NCBI GenBank assembly: GCA_902793405.1
Contig: CADBDH010000001.1
Location: forward strand, 62,001-126,000
Reading direction: 5' to 3'
DNA length: 64,000 bases
Source: an uncultured Bacteroidales bacterium
GTDB taxonomy: Bacteria; Bacteroidota; Bacteroidia; Bacteroidales; Muribaculaceae
A model generated the notes under the pieces. The model ran no database searches and was not told where the DNA came from. It saw nothing but the letters and a program-made list of their open reading frames with translations. This document shows positions 1 through 10,567 of the stretch, piece by piece. Positions within the stretch are counted from its first letter, which is position 1; each line of letters begins with the position of its first letter. The translations under genes were made by a program, and so were the position numbers.

Positions 1-2
1 AG

Positions 3-3000
3 TACTCCCAGACGGGCAAGAAGCCCAACAAGCCCGGAACCACGCTTGACCCGGACAATATCGAGGTCGAGGATGTAAATGCCGAGGTCGAGAACTTTGA
101 GTATGACGGCGAGAACATGAAGGTGCCCGTCAAGCACCTCTCGGGCAAGGAACGCAGCGGCTTGCAGGTCAAGGATGCCAGCGGTACCGTCGATAAGAAC
201 AAGAACGGCCTGGACCTCAACAACATGAAGCTCAAGACCAAGGGTAGCGACATCAAGCTCGATGCCCACGTGGACCAGGATATGCTCGACGGCAAGCCTA
301 ACGGCAAAGCCACCATCGACACCGACAGCAAAATCGACCTCAACGAGGTGGAGAAACTCGTGCCCGAGGCCCGCAAGGCCTTGAAGGACATACCTCACAA
401 CAAACCCGTGAAAATCAAGGCTAAGGCCCGTGGCAATGAGAAGCGCTTGGACATCCATTCGCTCGATGCCGACGTGCCTGGCATTGGCCGTGTCAAGGGC
501 AAGGGTACCATCTACAATCCCACCGACATGGACCGCATGAAGGCCGACCTCGATACCGAGGTGGACCTGCGTGACCCGAGCATTCTCAACAAGATGCTGG
601 GTCTGAAGGACGTTAAACTGCCGCCGATGAAGATGAGCGGCAAGATCAATAAGGAAGGCTGCCGCTGGGTGGCACGCAACCTGCGCGTCTCGACAGGCGG
701 CGGCACGATGCGTGGCGACGGTTATTATGACATCTGCAACGAGAACTATGACGTGGATGCCAGCTTCAACAACTTCCCCGTCAAGTCTTTCCTGCCAGAC
801 TATGACGTGCGCAACCTCACGGCCAGCATCAATGCCCGCGGCCATGGCTTTGACTTCACCGACTGCGGTTCCACCTGGACCGACGCCACCGTCAATCTGG
901 CCAGTGTGCGCTACAACGGCACCCACTATGGCAACATCAGGGCCCGTGGCAAGCTGCGCGGCGGCTATGCCGACGTGTATGCCTCCAGCGCCAACAAGGG
1001 ATGCGACTTTGATGCCAATGCCCACGGCACCATCTGCAACGATCACTACGTCTTCACTGCCGACGGCAATGTGCGTGACCTGGATCTGAACCGTCTGGGC
1101 GTGTATGACGGCGTGTGCAACGGCAAGACGCGACTGCATGCCGAGGGCGACATCAACCTGCGCACCCAGGAGTGGGATGCCGACCTCACGCTGCGTGACA
1201 TCGACTGGCAACTCGACAGTACCCTGCTCATTGCCGACGATGCCCATGCCGTGCTGCACAGCACCCCGTGGATAACCTGCATCACCGTCGAGAACGAGGA
1301 CAACTACGCTCACCTGAACGCTCCCAGCGGCATGATGCAGCTGGTCGATGATTTCGGTACTGCCGCCACCGAGTTCCAGCGCCAATACAAGGAGCGTTCG
1401 CTGGATGTGGAGCGCCTCAAGGAGTCGATGCCCCGCTTCGATCTGGATATGCACATGGGTACCGACGGTTTGGTTCAGCGCTATCTGCAGCAGCGTGAGA
1501 TTGACTTCCGTGACATCAGCTGCGAGGTGAGCCGCGACACGAGCATCTATATCGACGGCCGCGCCCACGGCATCAGCTATGGCGAGACCAACATCGATAC
1601 CCTCACCATCCATGCCAATGAGTTGAACAACAAATATCTGGCATTCAATGCCCACATGGGTAACCGACCGGGCACATGGGATGAGTTCGCCCAAGTGGAT
1701 ATCGAGGGCGGCTTGAAGGGTCCGGCACTGGACTTCATGCTCCACCAGCAGAACAACAAGCGCGAGACAGGCTACCGCCTGGGCTGCAACGCCCGTCTGA
1801 CCGACGATGAGGTGCGGATGCGACTCTTCGGTAAGGATCCCGTCATCGGCTACCGCCACTGGACTTTCAACGAGGACAACTATGTGAATGTGGATTACCG
1901 CACGCGCATGATTGATGCCAACCTGCAGTTGAGGAGTGACAGCAGCAGTGTCGAGCTGCTCACGACCCGATTGCCCGGAGACAGTACCGAGAATATCCAG
2001 CTCAATATCGATAACCTGAGACTGGAGGAATGGACGCGCATCGTCCCGATGTTTGACAAGACCAGCGGCACGCTCAACGCCAGCATGGACGTCAATTGGG
2101 ATGGTGTCAATGCTGATGGTGACGGGGTCATCGACATCAAGAACTTCGTCTATAACGGCAAACACGAGGGTGACGTGAAACTCAATGCCGACTTCGACTT
2201 TGACCCGTCCAGCGCCACCACGCGATTGACGGCCGACCTGATACTTGACGGTAAGCAGGCGCTGGTTTTGCAAGGCTCGCTCAACGATGCCACGGCCGAC
2301 TCGCCGTTCAACATGGAAGCCCATTTCAACCGCTTCCCGCTGGAGCGTGCCAATGCTTTCATACCTGGAAGCTACATCTGGCTTGACGGATATGCCGAGG
2401 GCGTTCTGGCAGTCACAGGATCGGCCGATAACCCCCAGGTGAACGGCTATCTCACCGCCGACTCGGCAAGGGTTAACCTGCCGCGATATGGCAGCTCGCT
2501 GAAATTGGCGACCGACCGCATTCCTGTCGAGAACAATGTCATCACGTTCAATAACTACAAGTTGACAGGTGCCAACCGCAGCCCCGTCATCATCAACGGG
2601 CAAGTGGACCTGCGTGACCTGGACAACATGGTCATTGACCTCACGGCAACGGGTCGCGAGGTGCAGTTCATGGACAGCAAGCAGGACGACCTGACGCAGC
2701 TCTTCGGCAAGGGGCTTGCCGATATCAATGCCTCGGTCAAGAGCCGCGGCGGCAACATGATTGTGCGTGCCGACGCCACGTTGCTGTCGGGTTCCAATAT
2801 CACCTATGTGATGAAAAACGACATCTCGCAACTGTCAAATACTGTTGACGAGAATATGGTGACATTCACCGACTTCAACAATACAGGTACGGGCAACCAT
2901 ACAGTTCTTGTGACGGGCCGCGGCAGCAGCAGTTCCAACAACATCCTGGTCAACCTTGAGGTGCAGAATGGTGCAAAAATCAACGCTTATCTGTCGGAAG

Positions 3001-4064
3001 ATGGCCAGAATCGTGCCACTGTTGATGGCAGCGGTCGACTGAAGTATTGGCTCGATTTCGCAGGACGTGACAACCTCACTGGTTCCTATATCATCCAAGA
3101 GGGCAACTTGCGTTACACGCCGCCGCTCATCTCGCAGAAGAACTTCAACATCACCAGCGGCAGTTCCATCACCTGGAGCGGAGATATGCTCAATCCGCAG
3201 CTCAACCTCAAGGGAACGGAGCGTCTCAAGACGAGCGTGACGACCGAGGACAAGGGCTCGCATCTTGTTGAGTTCGTCATCGACGCTAAGGTGGGCGGTA
3301 CACTCAACAGTATTGACCTGGACTTTGACTTGAGCTGTGAGAGCGACATGACGGTCCAGAACGAGCTGCAGTCCATGAGCGACAATCAGCGCTCACAGGC
3401 TGCCATCAACCTCTTGCTCTATAACACCTACTCGGGCACCAATAGCGCCGGCAACATCAATAACCTGACGGCCTCGTCGGCCCTGTTCTCGTTCCTGCAG
3501 TCGCGCCTTAACACGTGGGCTGCCCAGACCTTGCCGGGCATTGACCTCTCGTTCGGCATCAATCAGTATGAGGGCAAACACAACGGCACCGAGACCAGCT
3601 ACAGCTACCGCTTGGCTAAATCGCTGTTCAACGACCGCTTCAAGATTGTGGTGGGCGGAGAATACAGCACCGAGGCTTCGGCCGAGGAGGATATTGCCAA
3701 CAAACTGTTCAACGACATTTCGCTGGAATACTATCTCAACGATGTGGGCAGCAGGTATCTGAAACTCTTCCGCCACGCCAGCTACGAGAACGTGGTCGAG
3801 GGTCAGGTGACCGAGACCGGTGTGGCCTATGTGCTCAAGCGCAAGCTTACCAACCTCAAGAACCTGTTCAAGTTCAAGCACTCGCGCGAATACCTCCTGA
3901 AGGATTCGCTCGAGAAAGCCCGCAAGGCAGAATTGAAGATGCAGGAAGACGCCATCAACGCCATGGGTGAGAATGTTGAAAACACCTATGTTGTGCCACT
4001 CGACAATGATGCCATCAACAAACCAACCGTAAACCGCAAGAAAGATGATGAGAACGAGCCATAA
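3..4064 (+). CDS. tamB: TamB-like translocation/assembly protein, 5' partial
   Basis: Large periplasm-spanning AsmA/TamB-type protein. In this family the N-terminus is anchored in the inner membrane, a long beta-rich groove crosses the periplasm, and the C-terminal DUF490 region contacts an Omp85 partner, supporting transport of lipids or proteins to the outer membrane. The frame is open from base 3, before the first ATG at 117, so the gene starts outside the window and about 1,350 C-terminal residues are visible. Seen here: Asp/Asn/Gly-rich repetitive strands with alternating hydrophobics, the DUF490-like segment 'FNITSGSSITWSG' near residue 1050, and a charged tail rich in Lys and Glu. It overlaps the next gene (tamL) by 20 bases, so the two are translationally coupled and very likely form one complex. 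Family assignment is by overall pattern plus this partner. Confidence 0.88.
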   Translation, partial: YSQTGKKPNKPGTTLDPDNIEVEDVNAEVENFEYDGENMKVPVKHLSGKERSGLQVKDASGTVDKNKNGLDLNNMKLKTKGSDIKLDAHVDQDMLDGKPNGKATIDTDSKIDLNEVEKLVPEARKALKDIPHNKPVKIKAKARGNEKRLDIHSLDADVPGIGRVKGKGTIYNPTDMDRMKADLDTEVDLRDPSILNKMLGLKDVKLPPMKMSGKINKEGCRWVARNLRVSTGGGTMRGDGYYDICNENYDVDASFNNFPVKSFLPDYDVRNLTASINARGHGFDFTDCGSTWTDATVNLASVRYNGTHYGNIRARGKLRGGYADVYASSANKGCDFDANAHGTICNDHYVFTADGNVRDLDLNRLGVYDGVCNGKTRLHAEGDINLRTQEWDADLTLRDIDWQLDSTLLIADDAHAVLHSTPWITCITVENEDNYAHLNAPSGMMQLVDDFGTAATEFQRQYKERSLDVERLKESMPRFDLDMHMGTDGLVQRYLQQREIDFRDISCEVSRDTSIYIDGRAHGISYGETNIDTLTIHANELNNKYLAFNAHMGNRPGTWDEFAQVDIEGGLKGPALDFMLHQQNNKRETGYRLGCNARLTDDEVRMRLFGKDPVIGYRHWTFNEDNYVNVDYRTRMIDANLQLRSDSSSVELLTTRLPGDSTENIQLNIDNLRLEEWTRIVPMFDKTSGTLNASMDVNWDGVNADGDGVIDIKNFVYNGKHEGDVKLNADFDFDPSSATTRLTADLILDGKQALVLQGSLNDATADSPFNMEAHFNRFPLERANAFIPGSYIWLDGYAEGVLAVTGSADNPQVNGYLTADSARVNLPRYGSSLKLATDRIPVENNVITFNNYKLTGANRSPVIINGQVDLRDLDNMVIDLTATGREVQFMDSKQDDLTQLFGKGLADINASVKSRGGNMIVRADATLLSGSNITYVMKNDISQLSNTVDENMVTFTDFNNTGTGNHTVLVTGRGSSSSNNILVNLEVQNGAKINAYLSEDGQNRATVDGSGRLKYWLDFAGRDNLTGSYIIQEGNLRYTPPLISQKNFNITSGSSITWSGDMLNPQLNLKGTERLKTSVTTEDKGSHLVEFVIDAKVGGTLNSIDLDFDLSCESDMTVQNELQSMSDNQRSQAAINLLLYNTYSGTNSAGNINNLTASSALFSFLQSRLNTWAAQTLPGIDLSFGINQYEGKHNGTETSYSYRLAKSLFNDRFKIVVGGEYSTEASAEEDIANKLFNDISLEYYLNDVGSRYLKLFRHASYENVVEGQVTETGVAYVLKRKLTNLKNLFKFKHSREYLLKDSLEKARKAELKMQEDAINAMGENVENTYVVPLDNDAINKPTVNRKKDDENEP

Positions 4065-6366
4065 CACATATCTGGGTCTTTTACTGGCAATGGTGGCTGC
4101 CCTGGTGTTGACCTCATCATGCTCAACGACCAAGAAGCTGGGCGAGAACGATGTGCTCTACACGGGTGTGAAGCATCTCAAGTACCACGAGGACAGCGTC
4201 AAGGCCGACCCTGGCATGAAGGAGGATATCTTCACGGCCATTAATGTGCGTCCCAACAATCCGCTTTACTCGCCTTATTATCGCACACCGTTCCCCATCG
4301 GCCTGATGATCTATAACAATATCGACGAGAATGCGACAGGCTTCGAGGGATGGCTCTACAAGCACTTTGCAGCCAAGCCGGTGCTCATCAGCCGCGTCAA
4401 TCCGCAGGCACGCGTGGACATGATCAACACCATCCTGCGCAACAACGGCTATTTCACGTCCAAGGCCAGCTATCAGGTCCTTCCTTCCAGTAATCCCAAA
4501 AAGGCCAAGATCTCCTACGATGTGGACATTCGCCCGCCTTACACTATCGGCAACGTGGAGTACATGGGCAGCAACGAGCCTGTGTTGCAGATGGTGGACT
4601 CGTTGGCCAGGGCCAATCGTTACTTGAAGACTGGCAGCCGCTACTGTCTGGATTCACTGGCTGCTGTGCGCATCGATATCACTAACTTTGTGCGCAACCG
4701 TGGCTATTATTTCTTCAAGCCCGAGTATATCCAGTATTTGGCCGACAGCGTCAAGGACAAGGGCGTGATACATATGCGCGTGATACCATCGGCCGATATT
4801 CCCAATAATGCCAAGATACGCTATCTGGTCAATGGCATCACGGCCTCGGTAGTCAACGACGATGCCGTGGGCGAGGCCGACACGCTCGAGATGAGGAATT
4901 GCACCCTCATCCGCTACGAACCGGTCTATATCAAGGACCATGTGATTCCGTCGTGCATTCGTGCCCGCAAGGGTAGGGTATTCCGTGTCAACAGTATCGA
5001 CCGCACCCAGGCTGCCTTGTCGCGGTTGGGCATCTTCAGCATTGTGGACATTCAGGTCAATCCGCTCGACAGCATCACCCCCGAGGGCGATGGCTTGCTC
5101 GACTTGGCCATCTACTGCCAGCTGGACCAGCCCTGGGAGGTCTCCTTTGAGATGCATGGCGCGTCCAAGAGTAACAGTTTTATCGGCCCCGGTATCGAGG
5201 TGGGAGCAACCCACAAGAATGCCTTTGGGGCAGGGGAGAAGTTCTCGGTGGATATCTATGGCGATTACGAGTGGCAGACGAGTGGCGGTGAGTATGATGG
5301 CTCGGATCTGGACTCCTATGAGTTCGGTATCGAGGCCAAATTGGACTTCCCGCGCTTGATAGCGCCCAAGTTCCTCTATCCATCGCGTCGTTATACTAAC
5401 TGGACCCGTCTGTCGATGAGTGCCGACCTGATGAACCGTCCAGGCTTCTTCAAGATGGCTCAGTTTGGAATCGCGGCCTCGTGGGAATGGCATGGAAACC
5501 GATTCAACAGCCATGAGCTCACGCCGTTCAAGCTCACCTACAGCAAGCTCATCAGCAGTTCAGATAAATTTAAGGCGGATATGGAGGCCAATCCCGCGTT
5601 GGCTCAGAGCTTCATCGATGTGTTCATCCCTAAGATTGAATATGTTTTTACCTATGACCGCGATATCACGCCGGTTGACCACATCACGTTGACTGCCGGT
5701 GTAGCCGAGGCGGGTAACGTCTTATCGGGCATCTGGTCGATGTTCAAGGCTAAGGGGACCAAAGAACTCTTTGGCACGCCGTTCTCGCAGTTTGTCAAAA
5801 CCCAAGCCCAGTTTGTATGGAACCGTAAGTTGCCCGTCGAGGGCGTTCTGGCAACCCGTGTGTTCATGGGTGTGGTTCATGCTTATGGCAACAGCAGCAA
5901 CAACGAACTGCCCTACAGGGAGCAGTTCTACGTGGGTGGTTCCAACTCCATCAGGGCCTTTGCTGTCCGCTCTATTGGTCCCGGTAGTTATCGTCCCGTT
6001 AATCCTGACCGCTCCACCTACTATCAGCGTACAGGTACTTTCAGGTTCGAGGCCAATGCCGAGTACCGTTTCCCCATCCTGGGCTACTTCAAGGGTGCCG
6101 TATTCCTGGATGCCGGTAACGTTTGGTTGTTGGAAAATGACGATTCGCGCCCTGGCGGCCAGTTGAAGATGAAGAACTTCTTTAATGAACTGGCCCTGGG
6201 TACCGGTTTGGGACTGCGTTTCGACATGTCGATGCTGGTTGTGCGAGCCGACCTGGGTATCGCCATCCATGCCCCCTATAAAACCACAAGGAGCGGCTAC
6301 TACAACATTCCCAGGTTCTTCAAAGACGGCGTTGCCTTCCACCTCGCCATCGGCTACCCCTTCTAA
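4045..6366 (+). CDS. tamL: TamL: lipidated Omp85-family outer-membrane protein
   Basis: Outer-membrane Omp85/BamA-superfamily protein of 773 residues. The N-terminus is a lipoprotein signal (hydrophobic 'LGLLLAMVAALVL', then lipobox LTSSC with Cys about residue 27), which distinguishes the Bacteroidetes TamL type from the non-lipidated TamA of Proteobacteria. Residues ~40-340 are POTRA-like, with short repeats such as 'SRVNPQARVDMINTILRNNG'. From ~360 the sequence is a beta-barrel, with the conserved segment 'YVGGSNSIRAF' around residue 636 and a terminal aromatic (ending GYPF), as is usual for BAM-inserted barrels. It starts inside the end of tamB, and the pair probably works as a TAM-like lipid/protein export module. 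The start chosen is the first of two adjacent ATGs; the second is equally possible. Confidence 0.9.
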   Translation: MMRTSHNTYLGLLLAMVAALVLTSSCSTTKKLGENDVLYTGVKHLKYHEDSVKADPGMKEDIFTAINVRPNNPLYSPYYRTPFPIGLMIYNNIDENATGFEGWLYKHFAAKPVLISRVNPQARVDMINTILRNNGYFTSKASYQVLPSSNPKKAKISYDVDIRPPYTIGNVEYMGSNEPVLQMVDSLARANRYLKTGSRYCLDSLAAVRIDITNFVRNRGYYFFKPEYIQYLADSVKDKGVIHMRVIPSADIPNNAKIRYLVNGITASVVNDDAVGEADTLEMRNCTLIRYEPVYIKDHVIPSCIRARKGRVFRVNSIDRTQAALSRLGIFSIVDIQVNPLDSITPEGDGLLDLAIYCQLDQPWEVSFEMHGASKSNSFIGPGIEVGATHKNAFGAGEKFSVDIYGDYEWQTSGGEYDGSDLDSYEFGIEAKLDFPRLIAPKFLYPSRRYTNWTRLSMSADLMNRPGFFKMAQFGIAASWEWHGNRFNSHELTPFKLTYSKLISSSDKFKADMEANPALAQSFIDVFIPKIEYVFTYDRDITPVDHITLTAGVAEAGNVLSGIWSMFKAKGTKELFGTPFSQFVKTQAQFVWNRKLPVEGVLATRVFMGVVHAYGNSSNNELPYREQFYVGGSNSIRAFAVRSIGPGSYRPVNPDRSTYYQRTGTFRFEANAEYRFPILGYFKGAVFLDAGNVWLLENDDSRPGGQLKMKNFFNELALGTGLGLRFDMSMLVVRADLGIAIHAPYKTTRSGYYNIPRFFKDGVAFHLAIGYPF

Positions 6367-6376
6367 TTCCCAATAA

Positions 6377-6453
6377 ACTACGAATTACGCTAATTTTACG
6401 AATCCCAACTTTTGGGTATTCATTTGTAAAATTAGCGTAATTTGTAGTAAAAA
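6377..6453. terminator. Long AT-rich hairpin, bidirectional terminator
   Basis: Near-perfect inverted repeat: the arm ACTACGAATTACGCTAAT continues through TTTTACGAAT, and the returning arm runs ATTCATTTGTAAAATTAGCG to the TGTAGT end, giving a stem of about 27 bp with only G-T type mismatches. The loop holds a second small repeat, CCCAA/TTGGG. A run of A/T follows on each side, so it can end transcription of tamL (plus) and of the convergent dockerin-type gene (minus). Confidence 0.7.
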
Positions 6454-6494
6454 AGATGTCGTGTTTAATCTGTGTGAGAAGTTTTGCCTTTCTT
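6386..6494. repeat. Direct repeat copy A (clpC tail plus hairpin)
   Basis: About 108 bases repeated in the same orientation at 8130-8237 with only a handful of substitutions. On the minus strand it reads as the end of clpC (KGKTSHTD and a TAA stop, against KAKTSHTD in the intact gene) followed by the same hairpin. The intact clpC lies beyond copy B, so copy A carries a displaced 9-10 codon remnant of clpC. Confidence 0.85.
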
Positions 6495-6510
6495 CTTACT
6501 CTTTTAAGAT

Positions 6511-8013
6511 TTATTTCGATAATATCATATCTATCAAATCTGTGACATCACTGATATTCAAAATGTTATCGTTGTTAACGTCAGCATTAACAAGGTTAAT
6601 GCCCGAGGCATCTTTACTCAGCAGATAGTCAATTAGAACAGTCGCATCACTGATATTGACAAGGCCATCATTATTTATGTCTCCTGATGGTTTAGATGGG
6701 ATAACAATAGTAGTTTCTTTACTGCGTCTGGAGTAATTCTCACCCCATTCATTTGTTATGTTTACTTCCGCTTGAACTGTTATTAAATAGTCATGGTCTA
6801 AACGCGGTAATGCATAGTGTCGCCCATCTGTTGATAATTCAACTTCTTCTCCATCGACAATGAGACTGATATTTTTCATGTTTGAAGCAATATCCAGCAT
6901 CAAGGAATCATGGGTGAGATGAGTTTCAATGGGATGGATTTCCAGTATAGTATCAGTTGACAAGGAATTATATCCATCAGAAACAGTCGCATCAAGATGG
7001 CACTCTCCGCCATAAATATCCCCAAACGGCAGAAGATTGACAGATGCTTTATTCTCATAATAAGTATCATTCCAGACTTGTTGTTCATCAATAGAAATTG
7101 AGAGTTGTAAATTCCAATTTTCTGCAAAACTCGATTCAATGATAGCAAAGCAACCTCCCAATTCTACATCTTGAGTATAAAAAAATGACCCATTTTCAAG
7201 AATGGGATACATCCAACCAGATTCAATCCCCTCGTATATAGAAACAGCAATGTTACTTTCCCTTGCTGGAATCAAAAAAGTCTTCTCAATATAGCCAAAG
7301 ACAGTACTCATCGGTGTTCTATGGCCAGCAATGACTGTTATGCTGTAGTCGTGGTCAAGCCGAGGCATGGCATATAAAGATTTATCCCAATCCTCATTGT
7401 AATCTGGATAAACATTGTCAAGATTACAATAGTGAACACTATAATCATAATCTACTTCAATCAGATAAGATAAGTCTGTACAGCCACTCTCTACAATATG
7501 AAGACCATATGTATCTACAACCCAAGAGACAAAGGAAGTATGATTCTGAGATAAATCATTGTAACCCATCGCACGAATTGTTACATCAAAATTGAGATAG
7601 GCGCAATACTGATCTCCAAATGGAATGATTAGGCCGTAAAGAGCGACAACATAACGTTTGTTGTCTTCATCCCAACTCACACGTTGACATAGATCGTCAT
7701 CTTCTAATAGATTTCGATCATTGACTAAAATAGTGAATTCAACGTCTTCAACTCCAGAGTAACTGATATATAGATACTCATACATATCAATGAATCCACC
7801 CCCACCAGTCAAAGCAGAAGTTTTATTACCTCCCTCTTCAAATATAATTTCACCAGATAAATCGTTCAATATAGGTTGGACTTGGCTCACTTCATTGCTA
7901 TGTGAAATCTCTTGGTTATCAAGGACTGTGAACAGTGTGCGCTCTGGGATGTCAGTAGCGGCAGAGGATAGTGCCGTCAGAACTGCCATCATGAATAATA
8001 AAATCTTTTTCAT
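6511..8013 (-). CDS. Secreted protein with dockerin-like C-terminus, unknown function
   Basis: Exported protein of about 500 residues; the catalytic or binding role is not recognised. The start is set at the ATG at 8013 (MKKILLFMMAVLTALSS, a signal peptide), eight codons inside the longest frame, because it gives a normal signal sequence. The body is Asp/Tyr/Ser-rich and beta-rich, with two copies of a 'RLDHDYSITV'-like segment, suggesting repeated Ig-like modules. The last ~55 residues form a dockerin-type pair of calcium loops (DINNDGLVNISD and DVNNDNILNISD). It has its own promoter and terminator and is flanked by 108-bp direct repeats, so it looks like a cassette inserted between clpC and tamL. 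It is clearly more AT-rich than its neighbours, consistent with later acquisition. Confidence 0.8.
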   Translation of the reverse strand: MKKILLFMMAVLTALSSAATDIPERTLFTVLDNQEISHSNEVSQVQPILNDLSGEIIFEEGGNKTSALTGGGGFIDMYEYLYISYSGVEDVEFTILVNDRNLLEDDDLCQRVSWDEDNKRYVVALYGLIIPFGDQYCAYLNFDVTIRAMGYNDLSQNHTSFVSWVVDTYGLHIVESGCTDLSYLIEVDYDYSVHYCNLDNVYPDYNEDWDKSLYAMPRLDHDYSITVIAGHRTPMSTVFGYIEKTFLIPARESNIAVSIYEGIESGWMYPILENGSFFYTQDVELGGCFAIIESSFAENWNLQLSISIDEQQVWNDTYYENKASVNLLPFGDIYGGECHLDATVSDGYNSLSTDTILEIHPIETHLTHDSLMLDIASNMKNISLIVDGEEVELSTDGRHYALPRLDHDYLITVQAEVNITNEWGENYSRRSKETTIVIPSKPSGDINNDGLVNISDATVLIDYLLSKDASGINLVNADVNNDNILNISDVTDLIDMILSK

Positions 8014-8071
8014 AGTTATCGCGTTATTCATTGCCATTTAGGTTTAAGTATCATGTTAATTGTAACTGCAG

Positions 8072-8103
8072 CAAAGATAGGATAAAAATCTTATTCATAC
8101 AAG
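8072..8103 (-). promoter_or_regulatory. Bacteroidales housekeeping promoter
   Basis: On the minus strand CTTG is followed by 20 bases and then TATCTTTG, matching the Bacteroidetes -33/-7 consensus (TTTG, ~19 bases, TAnnTTTG). It predicts transcription starting near 8066, about 50 bases before the dockerin-type gene. Confidence 0.6.
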
Positions 8104-8129
8104 AGAATTGCAAGTGTTATCAAAAAAAA

Positions 8130-8207
8130 TACGCTAATTTTACGAATCCCAATTTTTGGGTATTCATTCGTAAAATTAGCGTAATTCGTAGTAAAAAAAT
8201 GTCGTGT

Positions 8208-8237
<30 letters not shown>
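8130..8237. repeat. Direct repeat copy B (clpC 3' end plus terminator)
   Basis: Second copy of the 108-base repeat found at 6386-6494, including the true last codons of clpC (8208-8237) and its terminator hairpin (stem TACGCTAATTTTACGAAT against its complement, then a run of A/T). The outer arm of the hairpin is shorter here than in copy A, so copy A appears to retain the ancestral clpC-tamL junction. Confidence 0.85.
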
Positions 8238-10382
<2,145 letters not shown>

Positions 10383-10436
10383 TATGATATAATTGCTATC
10401 TTGTTCTTTTGCTGTTATAACTCATCCCGTTAACCA

Positions 10437-10452
10437 GCAAACACCGTGCCAG
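10437..10452 (-). promoter_or_regulatory. Sigma-54 type promoter of clpC
   Basis: The minus strand reads TGGCACGGTGTTTGCT, an exact match to the -24/-12 consensus TGGCACG-N4-TTGCW, with 10 bases between GG and GC. Transcription would begin near 10425, about 43 bases before the clpC start codon. Confidence 0.75.
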
Positions 10453-10476
10453 CCCATCAATACTGGCATCACTTAC

Positions 10477-10560
10477 AAGCCAGAGGCTTGCAAAACGGCG
10501 ACATGCCACCTGCAAACATCCTGCGGGTGGCGTGTCGTCTTTTTGGGGCTATTAGCCCTG
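10477..10560. terminator. Hairpin cluster between endonuclease gene and clpC
   Basis: Three inverted repeats: CAAGCC/GGCTTG at 10477-10491, the 15-bp stem CGACATGCCACCTGC/GCGGGTGGCGTGTCG at 10499-10537 followed on the plus strand by TCTTTTT, and GGGCT/AGCCC at 10546-10558. They lie after the endonuclease gene and probably end its transcript. The large stem is centred about 93 bases upstream of the predicted clpC start, so it could also serve as an enhancer-binding site for a sigma-54 activator. Confidence 0.55.
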
Positions 10561-10567
10561 TGATATT

